Positions 21,491 to 33,081 of a DNA stretch of 64,000 bases are shown here, piece by piece. The DNA is from Silene latifolia. Lineage: Eukaryota; Streptophyta; Magnoliopsida; Caryophyllales; Caryophyllaceae. The notes under the pieces are model-generated. The model saw nothing but the letters and a program-made list of their open reading frames with translations, did not search any database and had not been told where the DNA came from. The first letter of the stretch is position 1. Every line of letters begins with the position of its first letter. The DNA lies in NCBI RefSeq assembly GCF_048544455.1, contig NC_133534.1, positions 38,936,217 through 39,000,216 on the forward strand, given 5' to 3'. Made by a program: the position numbers and the translations under genes.

Positions 21491-24457
21491 ATGGGGGTAA
21501 GAACCCTAATTAATTTGATCCGTCCTCTTTCATCATCAATCGCCACACTTCGTCCCAGAAATCTCTTCAACCCTTCTTCACAAATTCTATCAAATCTCAT
21601 ACAATCTCCCAAACAACAACAACAGCATTACTTGATACCCAGATTTCATCAAATCATTTCACGTTCAATTCACCTTGAATCCCTCTCTTCTCTCGCTGCC
21701 AAACCTTTCGACCCGTTGACGGATACCCGCTTTCCCAAGCGTAGACCTGCCCTTAAATCTCGCCGCAAGCGCTCTAGTCTTCGCCCTAAAGGTTGGCTTT
21801 AATTTCATCTGTTTAATTTTTTTTATTGTTATTGATGTAAGCCTCTTCTGTTTTGAGTTTAAATTGTTGATCAATCTGTGTATTTGCTCTAGTTGTGATC
21901 AAAGTGTGTGAATCTGTGTTCTTGCCCATTTACTAGCTAACCCACTAAAACGGAAATGTGGTAATAAGGTTCTCATTATATGGGTCGGTATCATGATAAT
22001 CGTATAATGAGACCGTCTTATACGAGAATTTGTGTTATTTTTAATGGTTTTTCGCAATAGATTTCGTGATACTACTTACAAGGTTCATTGAGGATAAAGC
22101 GAGTGTCGTTGGAGCTTTATTAAGTGATTTTGTTGGATTAACGCTTGATTCTTTAGCTGTATTTTTATTTTTTTGTATGTAGTTGAGTTTGGTTGATGTA
22201 GTGTGTTGAGGATGTCGGTATAAAGTTGGTTTGAAATGGAATGTAGGACCATATGCCTGGGTCAAGCATGTAGAAGGGGAGCCTATCGCTCCAAGTCAGC
22301 CCAATGAAGGTAGCGTCAAGCTGAGGAATGAGAAAAAACGTAGAAGGCTGCATCGTGAATTTATCAAGGTATGTTGTCGATTTTTGAAACTCCGGTCTCA
22401 TTTATGTTGACGAAAAATTTGGAATTGGAAACGGAAAATGACTCTAGGCTACGTTGATGGTGTCGCCATACTCATCTTAGAATATGTATGCAAGTACGGT
22501 ACTAAACTAGAACCACTCTCAGTCTCTCACGCTCTATCATTTCATTTAAAATGAGTTTATTGCTGATACATCACAAGGATAACATAATTTCAATATTACT
22601 CTCGAATCTGGAGAGATGCTCAATGCAAAAACAAATGCCAATCATGCCCCTGCATGAGCAAAAGATACAAAGATCAACAGAAAGGCTTCTTGATATGATG
22701 GCGAATCACAATATTGCTACTAATTAGCACTTCCCCTGTCCACTATTTAAACTTGATACTTTGCCTTGCACATAAAATAAAAAAGAGCAAAAGAATGTGC
22801 GGATGGAAGTGAATGTTGGTGAAAGATGTGAGTGAGACACGGTAATACCAACAACAACATCAGAGCCTTAAGCCCAAAATGATTTGGGTTCGGCTGACAT
22901 GAATCATCCTTTAGAACCGTCCATGGGGTGAACGCACACCTCAAACTGCAAAAAAAAAAATAAAAAAATAAAAAAAAAAAATAGAAATGGGAAAAATGAA
23001 AAACAAAAGGGAGAGCGAAGCATAATACAAAGTCAAGGTAAACTTATAGGTTTTAAAATCGAAGTCCGGATGGACATAGAGTAGTTGGCACAGGGTAGTT
23101 ACCTAAATGTGTAGCGTATTATGTAGTGTATATATATTTGTATTGAGCAAAATCTCAAATTGGTGCGCGGTCTACGTAAGTGTACTTATGATATAGTGGT
23201 TTAATTTTGAGTTAGTTGTCTCTTCCCCCACTAGAAGTTGGAATCTCCGCTAGTTTATTGATGCGCAACTTTTGCCCTGTATTAATCTTGATTCAGTGAT
23301 TGCATTGCTCAGCTGTTTCATCAGTTGGGCTTAACCCACCTGTTTAATACGGAGTATTCCCTAAAAACACCCATTAAGTTGTATACTTACATCTGCGTGC
23401 AGTCTCCTTGAGTGTTTTGATGTACTTAATCAGTAAATAAGACACACGGGAGTCTCTGTGAATGCTATCCATGTCTAGAGTTTTGAAAAGCATACATGCA
23501 CCTTTTTTTGCTTTAATTATATAACCTCCTTTGGCTACTTTTGCTGGGAGAATCGGCTTGTGGCTGGAAACTCTTAGGTTGGATAATATTTAGGATCAGG
23601 AGCGACATTAGTTCTCTAATTATAGGAGCACTCTTTTATGATCTGCCTTTACCTTGGTGAGAATTTTTTTTTGATTTTAATCCAGTAACAGGACTACGGT
23701 TATAAGCAGTTGCAGTATGGAGAAGTTGCAAATTTCGTCCTGTGTGCCCAACAATCCAACTTTTAACCACTTTGTGTATCCAACATTCTTTTCCCTTCCT
23801 TATCCTCCAATTTTAGTATCAATACATATAGACAATTTGCCATACAAAAACAGTGCTTTTACATACATGGTCAATGAATCTATAGAGATTATGAGATAGA
23901 GATTATCATCTATTTGGAGACCGTTTGTTAAATTGGGTACGTTATTAGTTTTTGATATTTTAACTTTTAATTTAGTCTTCCGAAGAGACATATCCTGTAT
24001 CACTGAGTGGTAACATTTCATGTCTTCATGATGAAGGTTTTTATAGTATATCGTAATTCGTCAATATCGATAAAAAAAAAAGGTTGGAAATTCTCTTCTT
24101 TCGACTCGGTTAATAATATATACGTACCTAAAAAGCTCACTAGTCACTTCCGCGCTCTCTCACGAGACTGTCTCCAGTGGAGTTATAATAGGGTTTGTAT
24201 GTCTCGTTTTCTGTGCCCTGTATCTGAAGGGAACAACAAACTTCGTTTATTATCAGGATTATAAATCAAATTCCCGTCTTGTTCTCTTTTGACAGTCTGA
24301 AAGAAAGAAGCGAAAAGCTGAACTGCAATTGGCAAACCAAAAGAAAAGGGAGAAGAGAATTGAGCGAAAGATGGCAGCTGTTGCCAGAGATAGAGATTGG
24401 GCTTGCAAACTTGCTGAGCTCAAACGACAAGAAGAGGCGAAGAAAACTGCAGCTTGA
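21491..24457 (+). CDS. Basic, probably mitochondrial protein of unknown function (3 exons)
   Basis: Exons are 21491-21791, 22247-22368 and 24296-24457. All introns are GT-AG and phases match (phase 1, then phase 0), giving 194 aa with stop TGA at 24455-24457. The first roughly 65 residues are rich in Ser, Arg, Leu and Gln without acidic runs, like a mitochondrial presequence (…RSIHLESLSS). The mature part carries PFDPLTDTRFPKRRP, GPYAWVKHVEGEPI, QPNEGSVKLRNEKKRRR and a strongly basic helical C-terminus (KKRKAEL…KKREKRIERKMAAVARDR). This layout looks like a conserved small plant organellar protein, perhaps ribosome-associated, but I do not recognise a named family. The ATG at 21491 is the first after a probable 5' UTR. 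Intron 2 is 1.9 kb and contains a SINE remnant. Confidence 0.78.
22847..22935 (-). mobile_element. SINE remnant (Au-like) in intron
   Basis: The plus strand reads ACAACAACATCAGAGCCTTA followed by AGCCCAAAATGATTTGGGTTCGGCTGACATGAAT. That is the reverse complement of the 3' part of Au-type plant SINEs as I remember them, with a GTT-rich 3' tail. Only about 90 bp is recognisable, followed by an A-rich low-complexity stretch (22951-22981). The family assignment is from memory. Confidence 0.5.
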
Positions 24458-25197
24458 GGATGAAAATTATTTCCTGCTTAACAAATAACGTGGCGTTACC
24501 CTGTTATCTACCGACCAGCAGAAAAATTTCTTTCAGTTTTCCCGTTTCCATCATCCGAAAACTGCCTTTATTTTGCGAAGTGTATTAGAGGGTAACATAT
24601 AACATGGCGTTATCGAAGGAGGAAAAACTTCCAGGGTGCTGAAGCCTTTACTAGAGACCATGGATTTTTACTTTTGCTTTTGAAGCTTAGTTTTAGTTAT
24701 CGGATATAGATCTTTGCAGGTTTTTTTTATTCTCGATAGTTACTGAATTGTCCCTGCCTTAACCTGACCATGCCATATCATATTGTCATGTAAACAACAT
24801 TGAGGTTGTGTTCAACTTGGTGAAAGACGTTCGACAAGGACCATTTGTCTTTTTTGTTCAGTTTTCAACAAACCGTGGTGCACCTTGCCATTCACTTGCA
24901 AACTCGCAAAATTTAGGCATAGCTTACAAGAATCCCGAATGAAGTGTTTATAATCAAGCAGGGACAGTATAGCTATTTTAAAAATAATAATACCCTTTAA
25001 TTGAAATGTGTAAAGAAGCACAACAAATCTTACAATCGGAGAAAAGATCCAAAGAACCCTAGCTGACCAGAAATGACACGCGTACTATCACAAACTCGAA
25101 TCCTCAGAAATACAAATACAATACAACTAGTGTTACAAGACACGTACAAGAAGCTTGAACAGAAATGAAGCGTGAAACAGCTACACATGAAGTGGAA

Positions 25198-28100
25198 TTA
25201 GCTCCAAAATTCTCGATTTTTTATTGCGAAATTACTGCCATCTGGGACAGTGCCGTCACAATCAAGTGTCCATTTTTCGAATGTACAGTCGGTGAAATCA
25301 TAATAACCTCCATGAAGAGAAAGCTTGCCCTTTGCGACCCTCTCTTTGATCCAAGGGTATGTTAGCAAGTTCATTAGTGAATGGTTGATAGATTCCTGTC
25401 AAGAAGCATACAAGCAACTAATTAATTTGCATGCAAGTCTATCCAAGTGCATAAATGAAGATATCGAACTCATTTTATTTTGAGGATCGCTATAATGTTA
25501 CTAAACTTTTCCATTTTGATGCCTTGAATTTGTACTAATTTCACTTTTGTGTCCACAAAAACCACTTGGGTGACTTCAGGTTCCAAAAAACCGTCATATT
25601 TCATGAAATTTGATACACTAATGCTTTTGGCATGCAACAAGCCAACTTAGTAATCCATTTTACTTTATTTCAACATAAATCAAATACTTCAAAAGCTCAT
25701 GTCAGAAAAGCGGAGTTAGCGTAGTCGCAAGTCTTAATTTGCAGGGCACAAAGTGAAATTAGCTCAGTATCTCAGATATCAAGCACCAAAACAGAAATTT
25801 TCCATTTTAGTATTTATCCCATCAAAACTTCCAAAGTATGATATTATTATGTACCTTTTCACAATGTTGACATTGTTGATCGATGTCAAGGTGGGATGCC
25901 ACGGATTTGGTACTGACCCTTGCATTCTTACCAACAAAAACCCAGTTTCTAATGAAGCTTCTGGCAGAAGTAAAACAGCAAAGATCAGAGAATTAGTACA
26001 TAGCAACTGATTATCCCTACATTTCTATTTATGATTTTTTTTTCCCTCTTTACCTTGAATTTTCATCTTCTTCTTCCAAAGTCATGAGAGCTCGGATTCC
26101 CCCACAGCAGCTATGGCCAATGACCAAAATATTTTCAACCTGCCACGAGGAAAGCTCAGTCAGCATGCCTCTTACTGTTACAGTTTCCACCAGGTTGCAA
26201 GCAAACTCTGAACACAGAGGTTATTTATAGACAACCCATGAAAATTTCAGCGAGAATTAAATCAACTAACTGCTACTTCACACGTTTACAATATAGGAAG
26301 CGCAAACAGTTAGTGACCCAAAATGGTTTCAAGTCTACGATTACAATGAGTTGAAATTAACCTCAAGAGCATTAACAGAAAATTCAAGTGCAGCTTTGGT
26401 CTCTGTAGGGCCACTCTGCATGAAAAAAAGAAAAAAAAATTAATCACCAAAGATCGAAATGAAGAAGATAAGGAATTCAACCTGTCATAACTTTTCAATG
26501 GAAATAAAAACAATTCGAGCAATGAAGCTACCTCGAAAGGAGGCACTAGATTTGCCACCTGGCGCACAGTGAAAGCGTCTCCAGGTTGAAGTCCTAGGAT
26601 GTTGGAAGGGCACACCCTAGAATCTGCACAAGCAATCACAGTGAACTGTTTTAAACACAGTCAGTTAATACCCTGAATTCATCTCACAACCTAAAAAAAC
26701 AGAATGAGGATGCAACATAGAAATCTAAATAGGATGCGACCTATGGCCAAATAGGAACAGTAAACTAAAATCTATACAATATTATTTTCAAAATATCTAA
26801 TAGGACATCAAAGACAAAACTTTCCGGGTCGCAACTGTTAGGAGAATGCAAATAAATGCCGTTAAAGCTTAAAAGGTAGAATTCGAGTATAGGGTCTAGC
26901 ACAAACCTTTGGAGTTTGAATCTTTGCAAGGTTTTGGAAGTGCTCCAAATTTTCTCTTCACATACAAAAACACAAAAAGAACAATAAGACCAAGCGACTT
27001 TACAGGAAATACAACTTTGTTTCGTAAAGTAATTGTATTGTAGTCAGATCATATCGACACTTACAGGTACTTCTCCCGCTTGAAACTCAAGAAATTTTGT
27101 TTCATGCCACAAAATGGATCACTACCGATTGATGTTTCTTCTACCATTTTCTCCATTGTACTCTCCGCGTCTATAGTCAGTGCTTCAGGTATTCTTGAAC
27201 CTTTTAAGCTCAAAGAAGGTCTAATCCTGTGAATTAGACATAACAGCCAGTTCAGGGACAAGAAGTGCTCTTTAATTAGCGGATAACAGCAAAATCCTTG
27301 AACAAGTTAAATATGATCGATAATCGTAAAGTTAAACAAGCAGCACTGATAAACATTTGCAAATGCAACAGTTAGATTCACTGGCGGGGAGCTGATCCAG
27401 GCATCCAACTAACAAAGGTTTTAGCAATAATGAAACTATGTACAGCTTTAATGCCCTTGTGGATTTACCCAGCTCGACTTCCGACTAAACTCGATAAAAC
27501 CAAGGAATCAGAAAAGTTACGCAAGCAACTTGATAAACAGTTGGACATAGGTCGACTATTATCTGCAATCCAAGTTTAAAACTGCCAATTTCAAGAAACA
27601 AAAATGATATAATCTGAATCTACATCAGAGAACAGTAACATTCATACTGGCAACCTGATTAAAAAGCAAACGCTCCCCTTAAAATCTAAAGTATTTGTAC
27701 TTTGATTTTGCAGCTAAAGAACTATATAAAGTATAAAGATGTGCTCAGATCTGTTGAATTTGCAATTGTCTAAAGACAAATTCTCATTATAGACGGATAG
27801 TGTCCGTCTATAATGAAAGACGGGTCAAATACAATACCACTTTCTTAATAGGACAAACAACAAGTGGGGTGGTGGGGGCAAAAAATGTCACCACTTTCAT
27901 TGTATTTGACCCGTCTATAGCAATAGACGGATATACCCGTCTATAGCAAGACTAATTGTTGTCTAAATCATATTCAGGGTGCAATATGGCAATGACCCAA
28001 CCACATCAACGGGCAAAGTGCTTACGACTTAAGAGAACAGCTCAATTCATCAAAAGTACAAGGGCTTAAGGGAACACACAGCAAGCCAAACCTCTACTCT

Positions 28101-28527
28101 TCTTAATTAAAATACAGCTCGCAAAGAATAAAAAGTAAAACAAATGATTGGGACGGGGAGAGTAAATAAAACAGATGAACAAATTAAACGAATTCCTCGA
28201 TTACATAAATCCACAACATGAGAACTTTGCAACTGAAAACAAGCTAGTAAATCATACCCAAAATTTACCTGGAGAAATTAGGCGACAATCTGAAATGGGT
28301 AAGCTTGATTTCTCCCAATTTCAACGTCTGCCCGAAAATCTGTTACAAAAAAAAAAAAAAAAAACAATTTAAACACAACCCATTAATCATTCTTCAAAAA
28401 CACACAAACCCATTATTAAAATACAAATGAAAAGAGAAGAAATGATACAAAAAAGAGGGATTACTTGGGGGGTTTTAGAAAGATCAAGGGAAGAAGAAAG
28501 TAGGGAGAAATGGTGGTTTACAGCCAT
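25198..28527 (-). CDS. Beta carbonic anhydrase (9 exons, organellar type)
   Basis: This enzyme interconverts CO2 and bicarbonate with an active-site zinc. Exons in transcription order are 28527-28465, 28339-28269, 27226-27065, 26955-26907, 26645-26532, 26415-26362, 26139-26054, 25960-25855 and 25395-25198. All junctions are GT-AG, phases agree, and the total of 903 nt gives 300 aa. Zinc ligands and catalytic residues are Cys121, Asp123 and Arg125 in [10 protein letters not shown], and His180 and Cys183 in [32 protein letters not shown] and the C-terminal [21 protein letters not shown] are family hallmarks. The first roughly 60 residues are Ser/Leu-rich with few acids, like a transit peptide. 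Length and sequence suggest the organellar beta-CA5/6 group, but the isoform was not confirmed. The gene lies tail to tail with the 21491-24457 gene, about 740 bp apart. Confidence 0.93.
27775..27958. mobile_element. Mutator-type MITE in carbonic anhydrase intron 2
   Basis: A 184-bp foldback element is flanked by perfect 9-bp direct repeats TTGTCTAAA (27766-27774 and 27959-27967), the duplication length of Mutator-like elements. Both arms carry TATAGACGG-type hairpins and the block GACGGGTCAAATACAAT, inverted at the other end. It has no coding capacity and lies in the long intron between exons 2 and 3. Confidence 0.82.
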
Positions 28528-29040
28528 AGACAATAAGAAAGAGGAAGAGAAAGAAATAAGAAGAAGAAGGAATCAAATAGTAGAGGTCTGAAATAAAGTT
28601 GTGGTTGCGAGAAAATGGGAGATTTGAAAATGTAAACTTTAATAAATATAGGTATAGGTCGAGGTTGAAGAATCATGCTTATTTTAATGCTGTTCTTGGT
28701 TGTCACAAGTCATAACAGGTGAGAGAGTGATAAAAGAGGTAGAGGGATTATTGTTGTGATTAGGTGTTCTATTTTAGATCTCATTCTTTGTGTTGTTGGT
28801 TGCCTCCCACAATGACGGAGAAACCTATGTCATGTCAGTCTTACTGTGTCACAGTAACTCTGACTTTCTTTAAAATGTGTGGTCAATTCTATTTTGGGTA
28901 ACAAAAAAAAAACTGTACTTTGTCTGTATGATAAGTCTGCTGTTACTGATTGCCAAATGATTTTCACCTTGTCACTTTTTAACACTGGTACTGTCAAAAA
29001 CTACTTATTTATCAAGGATAAAAAATAATCACTCATAAAA
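28528..29040. other. Upstream region of the carbonic anhydrase gene
   Basis: On the minus strand the first 60 bases before the ATG are pyrimidine-rich (CTCTTTC runs), typical of a plant leader. No clear TATA box at a standard distance was identified. The rest shows no gene. Confidence 0.4.
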
Positions 29041-29143
29041 TGTTATTCTCTCCATTCCAATGATATGTTTATACTTTCTTTATTTTCCCCTCACAAAATA
29101 AATGATGTGTAAATATATCATTGGAACAGAGGGATTACTTATT
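29041..29143. mobile_element. Stowaway-like MITE (about 100 bp)
   Basis: Terminal inverted repeats CTCTCCATTCCAATGATAT (left) and ATATCATTGGAACAGAGGGA (right) resemble the CTCCCTCCGTTCC ends of Stowaway/mariner MITEs. TTA lies at both ends, consistent with a TA target. The interior is short and AT-rich. Confidence 0.65.
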
Positions 29144-29682
29144 AAACAATGGTCACATTTTTTCATTAAGATGGTCTCATTTGGGTCCTTCACAATTTGT
29201 GACGAAAAAAGCCCGTCACAAATGAGAATTTGCATAATGACATATAATTATCTTGACATAGCTTCGTAGTCACGAATCGACTCTATATATAGCCCGGTCT
29301 CAAGTGAGTCGTCGTGAGAGCACAACGGCTCACTTGGGAGTTGGGACTAGGCGGTATACAAAGTCGGTTCTCGATTTTGGGTATTGATGGCTCTCGATAC
29401 AAGAGGAACTTTGCCAAGATGACCCTTTTTATCAGTTTCCAACAGTCTTAACATATAAGATTATAAGGTGATTTTGTCTGGTCTGGTCGAATTGCATCAA
29501 TATTCTTTGGGAAGCGGGTTTGAGCGGTTTAAGTCTCTCATCTCCTAAATAAGTGTTAATAGATTCTATTTCTGATTCTAGCAATTAAAATAGTCTACCC
29601 ATTCAATTTACCTTCAATACTCCAAAAAATTAACCAATTATCTATAAGAGATACTAATACTCAAAGAAAACAAAAAAAATAC

Positions 29683-30084
29683 TACTCCCTCAATTCCGGT
29701 CATTTGTTTAAAAGAGGAAACTATATTTGTAGAAACAACGGTTGCATGATCGAATAACTCATGAAAAACATTCTAAAATTAAAAAGACAAACAAATGAGT
29801 GACTAAGTGAGACCCAAAAATTGGACCTGACTCAACGCGACAACCAAACTCAAGACCTGCGCTTGATCCAAACCTTAATTTACCCTACCCGAATGTTACT
29901 GTTGGATACATTATTATTTATAAATAAATTGATCATAGTCAACCCGAAACTAACCCGAATCCGAAATTAATTCCGCCTGACTCAAACTCTTACAAACTCG
30001 AAATTGACCCGACTCGACTGACCCGTATGCCAGGTCTACCAAAAATGAGTACATATAAAAATAATTAGGACGGAAGGAGTACAT
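29683..30084. mobile_element. Stowaway-like MITE split by an ACCCGA repeat
   Basis: The left end ACTCCCTCAATTCCGGTCATTTG (29684-29706) and right end GGACGGAAGGAGTAC (30068-30082) form an inverted pair of the Stowaway type. Between them lies the second copy of the ACCCGA-rich repeat (about 29812-30040), apparently inserted into the MITE. Exact joints are uncertain. Confidence 0.5.
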
Positions 30085-30215
30085 GTTGAGGACTATTCCT
30101 ATTGTGCTGAGGCAGTAGCGCACATTGGTAGAATAAGAGTGAAAAAACTACTTTATAAACTGGCTTATTCTTCATATCACCAACTGATTCTAGGAACGGT
30201 TACTTATTTGATAAT

Positions 30216-31686
30216 TTGAGGCGTAAAGTGGGCATGGAGGAGAGAGCTAAATTGGGTCGTGCTTATTCGAAGAATGAAGTGCGTGGGGCTGTTTTCCAAT
30301 TGGGACCTCTAAAATCACCAGGTCATGACGGTATTCCGGCGGCTTTTTACCAAAGGTATTGGTCTATTGTTAAGAATGATGTTATTAAATGGGCTCTCAA
30401 TATTCTAAATTCGGGTTCTGTGCTTAAGGATTTTAATAAAACTTTTATTGTTCTTATACCGAAAAATGATTGCCCAGAGAGAGTTAGAGATTTTCGACCG
30501 ATTAGCCTCTGCAATGTGATTATGAAAGTGGTCACAAAGTGTATTGCTAATAGATTAAAAGGGGTTATGGATGATCTTGTTAGTCCATTTCAAAGTGCCT
30601 TTGTTCCTAATAGAAGCATTGCAGATAATATTGTCATTGCCCAAGAAATTCTTCATGTTTATTAATCATAGGAGTTATGGCAAGAAGGGTATGATGGCTT
30701 TAAAGGCAGATATGAGTAAAGCCTATGATAGATTGAACTGCAATTTTATAAGAGGGGTGCTCTAGTACCTAAATTTGTCGGGATCTATGGTTCAACTTAT
30801 TATGAATACTATTGAATCTGTTTCTTACGAAATTCTGTTGAATGGTGCACCTATGGAAAAAGTTGAACCTTGTTGTGGGATTAGAAAAGGTGATCCTCTA
30901 TCCCCTTATATTTTTGCGCTTTGTACGGAAGTCCTATCTTAAATGATTCTCTACGCTCAGGATGTCAATCTCATTAAGGGTATCAAAATTTGCAAGAACG
31001 GGCAGGAAATCTCCCATTTATTGTTTGCGGATGATTCACTCTTCTTTTTTCGAGGTGACTATGGGGATTTGGACTTTCTTATGAATATTATCGATGAAAA
31101 CTGTGTTGCCTCTGGTCAATGTCTTAATAAGGATAAGTCCTCTATTCTCTTCAGTCCAAATTGCTCATTTATGACGGTGCAGAAGTGTTTGAATGAGTTT
31201 AAATTCACTCCCAAGCATGACCTTGGCAACTATCTTGGCTTACCAACGAGTATTGGATCTTCTAAGAGGGATTTATTTAAATCTCTTGTTGACAAGACTA
31301 AGCGAAGGCTATCCTCCTGGAATAACATCCTTCTCTCTTCGGCTGGTAAATTGACTCTCATTCGTTCTGTTCTCTCTTCACTATCTATTTTCTCTCTATC
31401 GGTATTTCGTATACCGGTAAGTGTAACATCAAAGCTTCAGTCCTTGATGGTGCATTTTTGGTGGAGTGGAACTAGAACTAATAAGTCTATTCATTGGTGT
31501 AGTAAAGAATTCCTTAGTAGGCCTGTGGGAGAACGGGATCTTGGACTTCGCAATATTGGATGCTTTAACCAAGCCCTTCTTGCCAAGTCTGCTTGGAGAA
31601 TCTTATGTGTTCCGGGAAGCCTTATTAGTAAAGTTATTGGTCCCAAGCTTGGTGTTCTAGAAGATTTATTATTCCAGAACCGTTGA
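30216..31686 (+). pseudogene. LINE reverse transcriptase
   Basis: Motifs in order are LKSPGHDGIPAAFYQRYW, FIVLIPKNDCPERVRDFRPISLCNV, QSAFVPNRSIADNI, KADMSKAYDRL, GIRKGDPLSPYIFAL, the catalytic FADDS (31023-31037), GLPTSIGSSKRDLF and WNNILLSSAGKLTLI. Frame changes occur near 30665 and 30940, the latter just after a TAA at 30940-30942. The C-terminal FWWSGTRTNKSIHW part is typical of plant L1 elements. Confidence 0.88.
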
Positions 31687-33045
31687 GCGTCATCATGGGC
31701 TCTAAAAAGTCTTGTCTAGGGCTCCAATCTCATCTATAACAATATTGCTTGGACTATTGGGTCTTCTTCTCGTCTTAATGCTTGGAAGAGTAAATGGATT
31801 GAGGGCTTTAGTCTACATGATCTTTGTGGGGATAGTATTAATGCCCCTACTGATTCCACGCTACTGGTTGGCGATCTTCATGATAATCACCGAAGATGGG
31901 ATCTCTCTTATCTTGGTTTCGATCCGGGTGAGGAAGTTACAAAGAAAATCCTCGCAACTTATATCTCGTGTCAGCCCTCGGATGACTCCTTCTACTAGAA
32001 ATTTTCTAAACATGGTGTATTTACAATCAAGTCGGGATACCATGTTGCCGCTATGGCATTATCTAAAGGACCTACATCGAATACTAATCGTTCTAGAATG
32101 TCTGCAACTATCATGACTAGCTGCAAATCAAAGCTCCGGAAGTTGCCCATCTCTAACAAACTAAGGGTGTTTCTATGGAAATTTATGGCTAACGCCCTTC
32201 CAGTGGGCTCTGAATTCCTCAAACGAAAATTGAATTGGCGCTCCTCGTGTACTCTTTGTGATGAATCATCTCCTTGTGTGGAATCTATCTCTCACTTTTT
32301 CAGAGATTGTAGCTTTGCGAAGGCTCTGTGGTTATTAACTGGGTTACTTATTTTTTAATTCGCCCAAATCCTAACTCCCTCCTTTTTCCCCTTATTGCTA
32401 CCCTCTGGAGAATTTGGTGTTGTAGGAATGATATGGTCTTCAAAAACCGTCTCCCTTGGCCTATAAGTGCTCTCAGTTCTATCCTTGGTGACATTCAGTG
32501 CATGAATGAGGCTGTGTGCAGTAAGAATGCTAGCTTCCTTAGTGCGCCTCTGTTGAACTTCTCTCCTGAAGTTGGTCTAGCTAAGAGGATTAGGAACTCC
32601 TCCCCCTATTGGATTGTTGGTGGACCCGGGTGCGGAAATGTTTGCACTGTCAAGTGTGATGCTGCCTGGAGGGCTGATAGAAGTTCTGGCATGGGGTGGT
32701 GCTTGCTGGATGGTAATGGGACTTTAAGGAATATTGTTCATGCTCGTTCGTTTGCCTCTTCTGCCCTGCATGCCGAAGGGCATGCAGCAATCATGGCTCT
32801 CAAATAGGCCTTGGACGAAGGGTACCTTCATGTTAGACTTGTTACGGATTGTCTTATCTTGGTTATGCAGGTTGCTGGAGCAGAGAAGGCGATCGCATCT
32901 ATTAATTGCATTATCCAAGATTTAAAGTCTATTGCGGCTCAATTTCATTGTTGCTCTCTTAGCTTCTGTCCTAGGGGGGGGTGAATAGGATAGCTCATAA
33001 TCTTGCTCAAGAAGCTCTTTTATAAGCTATACTATTTGATGATGT
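31687..33045 (+). pseudogene. LINE zf-RVT and RNase H region
   Basis: After several frame changes, zf-RVT wording is seen (KLRVFLWKFMANALPV, CTLCDESSPCVESISHFFRDC), then RNase H at about 32650-33000 with VKCDAAWRADRSSGMGWCL, HAEGHAAIMAL (stop TAG 32805-32807) and, in frame with it, LVTDCLILVMQV. The three acidic RNase H residues (D, E, D) can still be seen. Confidence 0.8.
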
Positions 33046-33081
33046 AAAAAAAAAAAAAAAAAAAAAAAACTGATTCTAGGA

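Larger units (their letters stand above)
30196..33067 (+). mobile_element. L1-type LINE, 5'-truncated, with 14-bp TSD
   Basis: Direct repeats AACTGATTCTAGGA (30182-30195 and 33068-33081) flank the insertion, and a poly(A) tail of over 20 bases ends it at about 33067. The body holds reverse transcriptase, a zf-RVT region and an RNase H domain; ORF1 and the endonuclease are missing, so it was 5'-truncated at integration. Frames are broken at several places. Confidence 0.93.
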
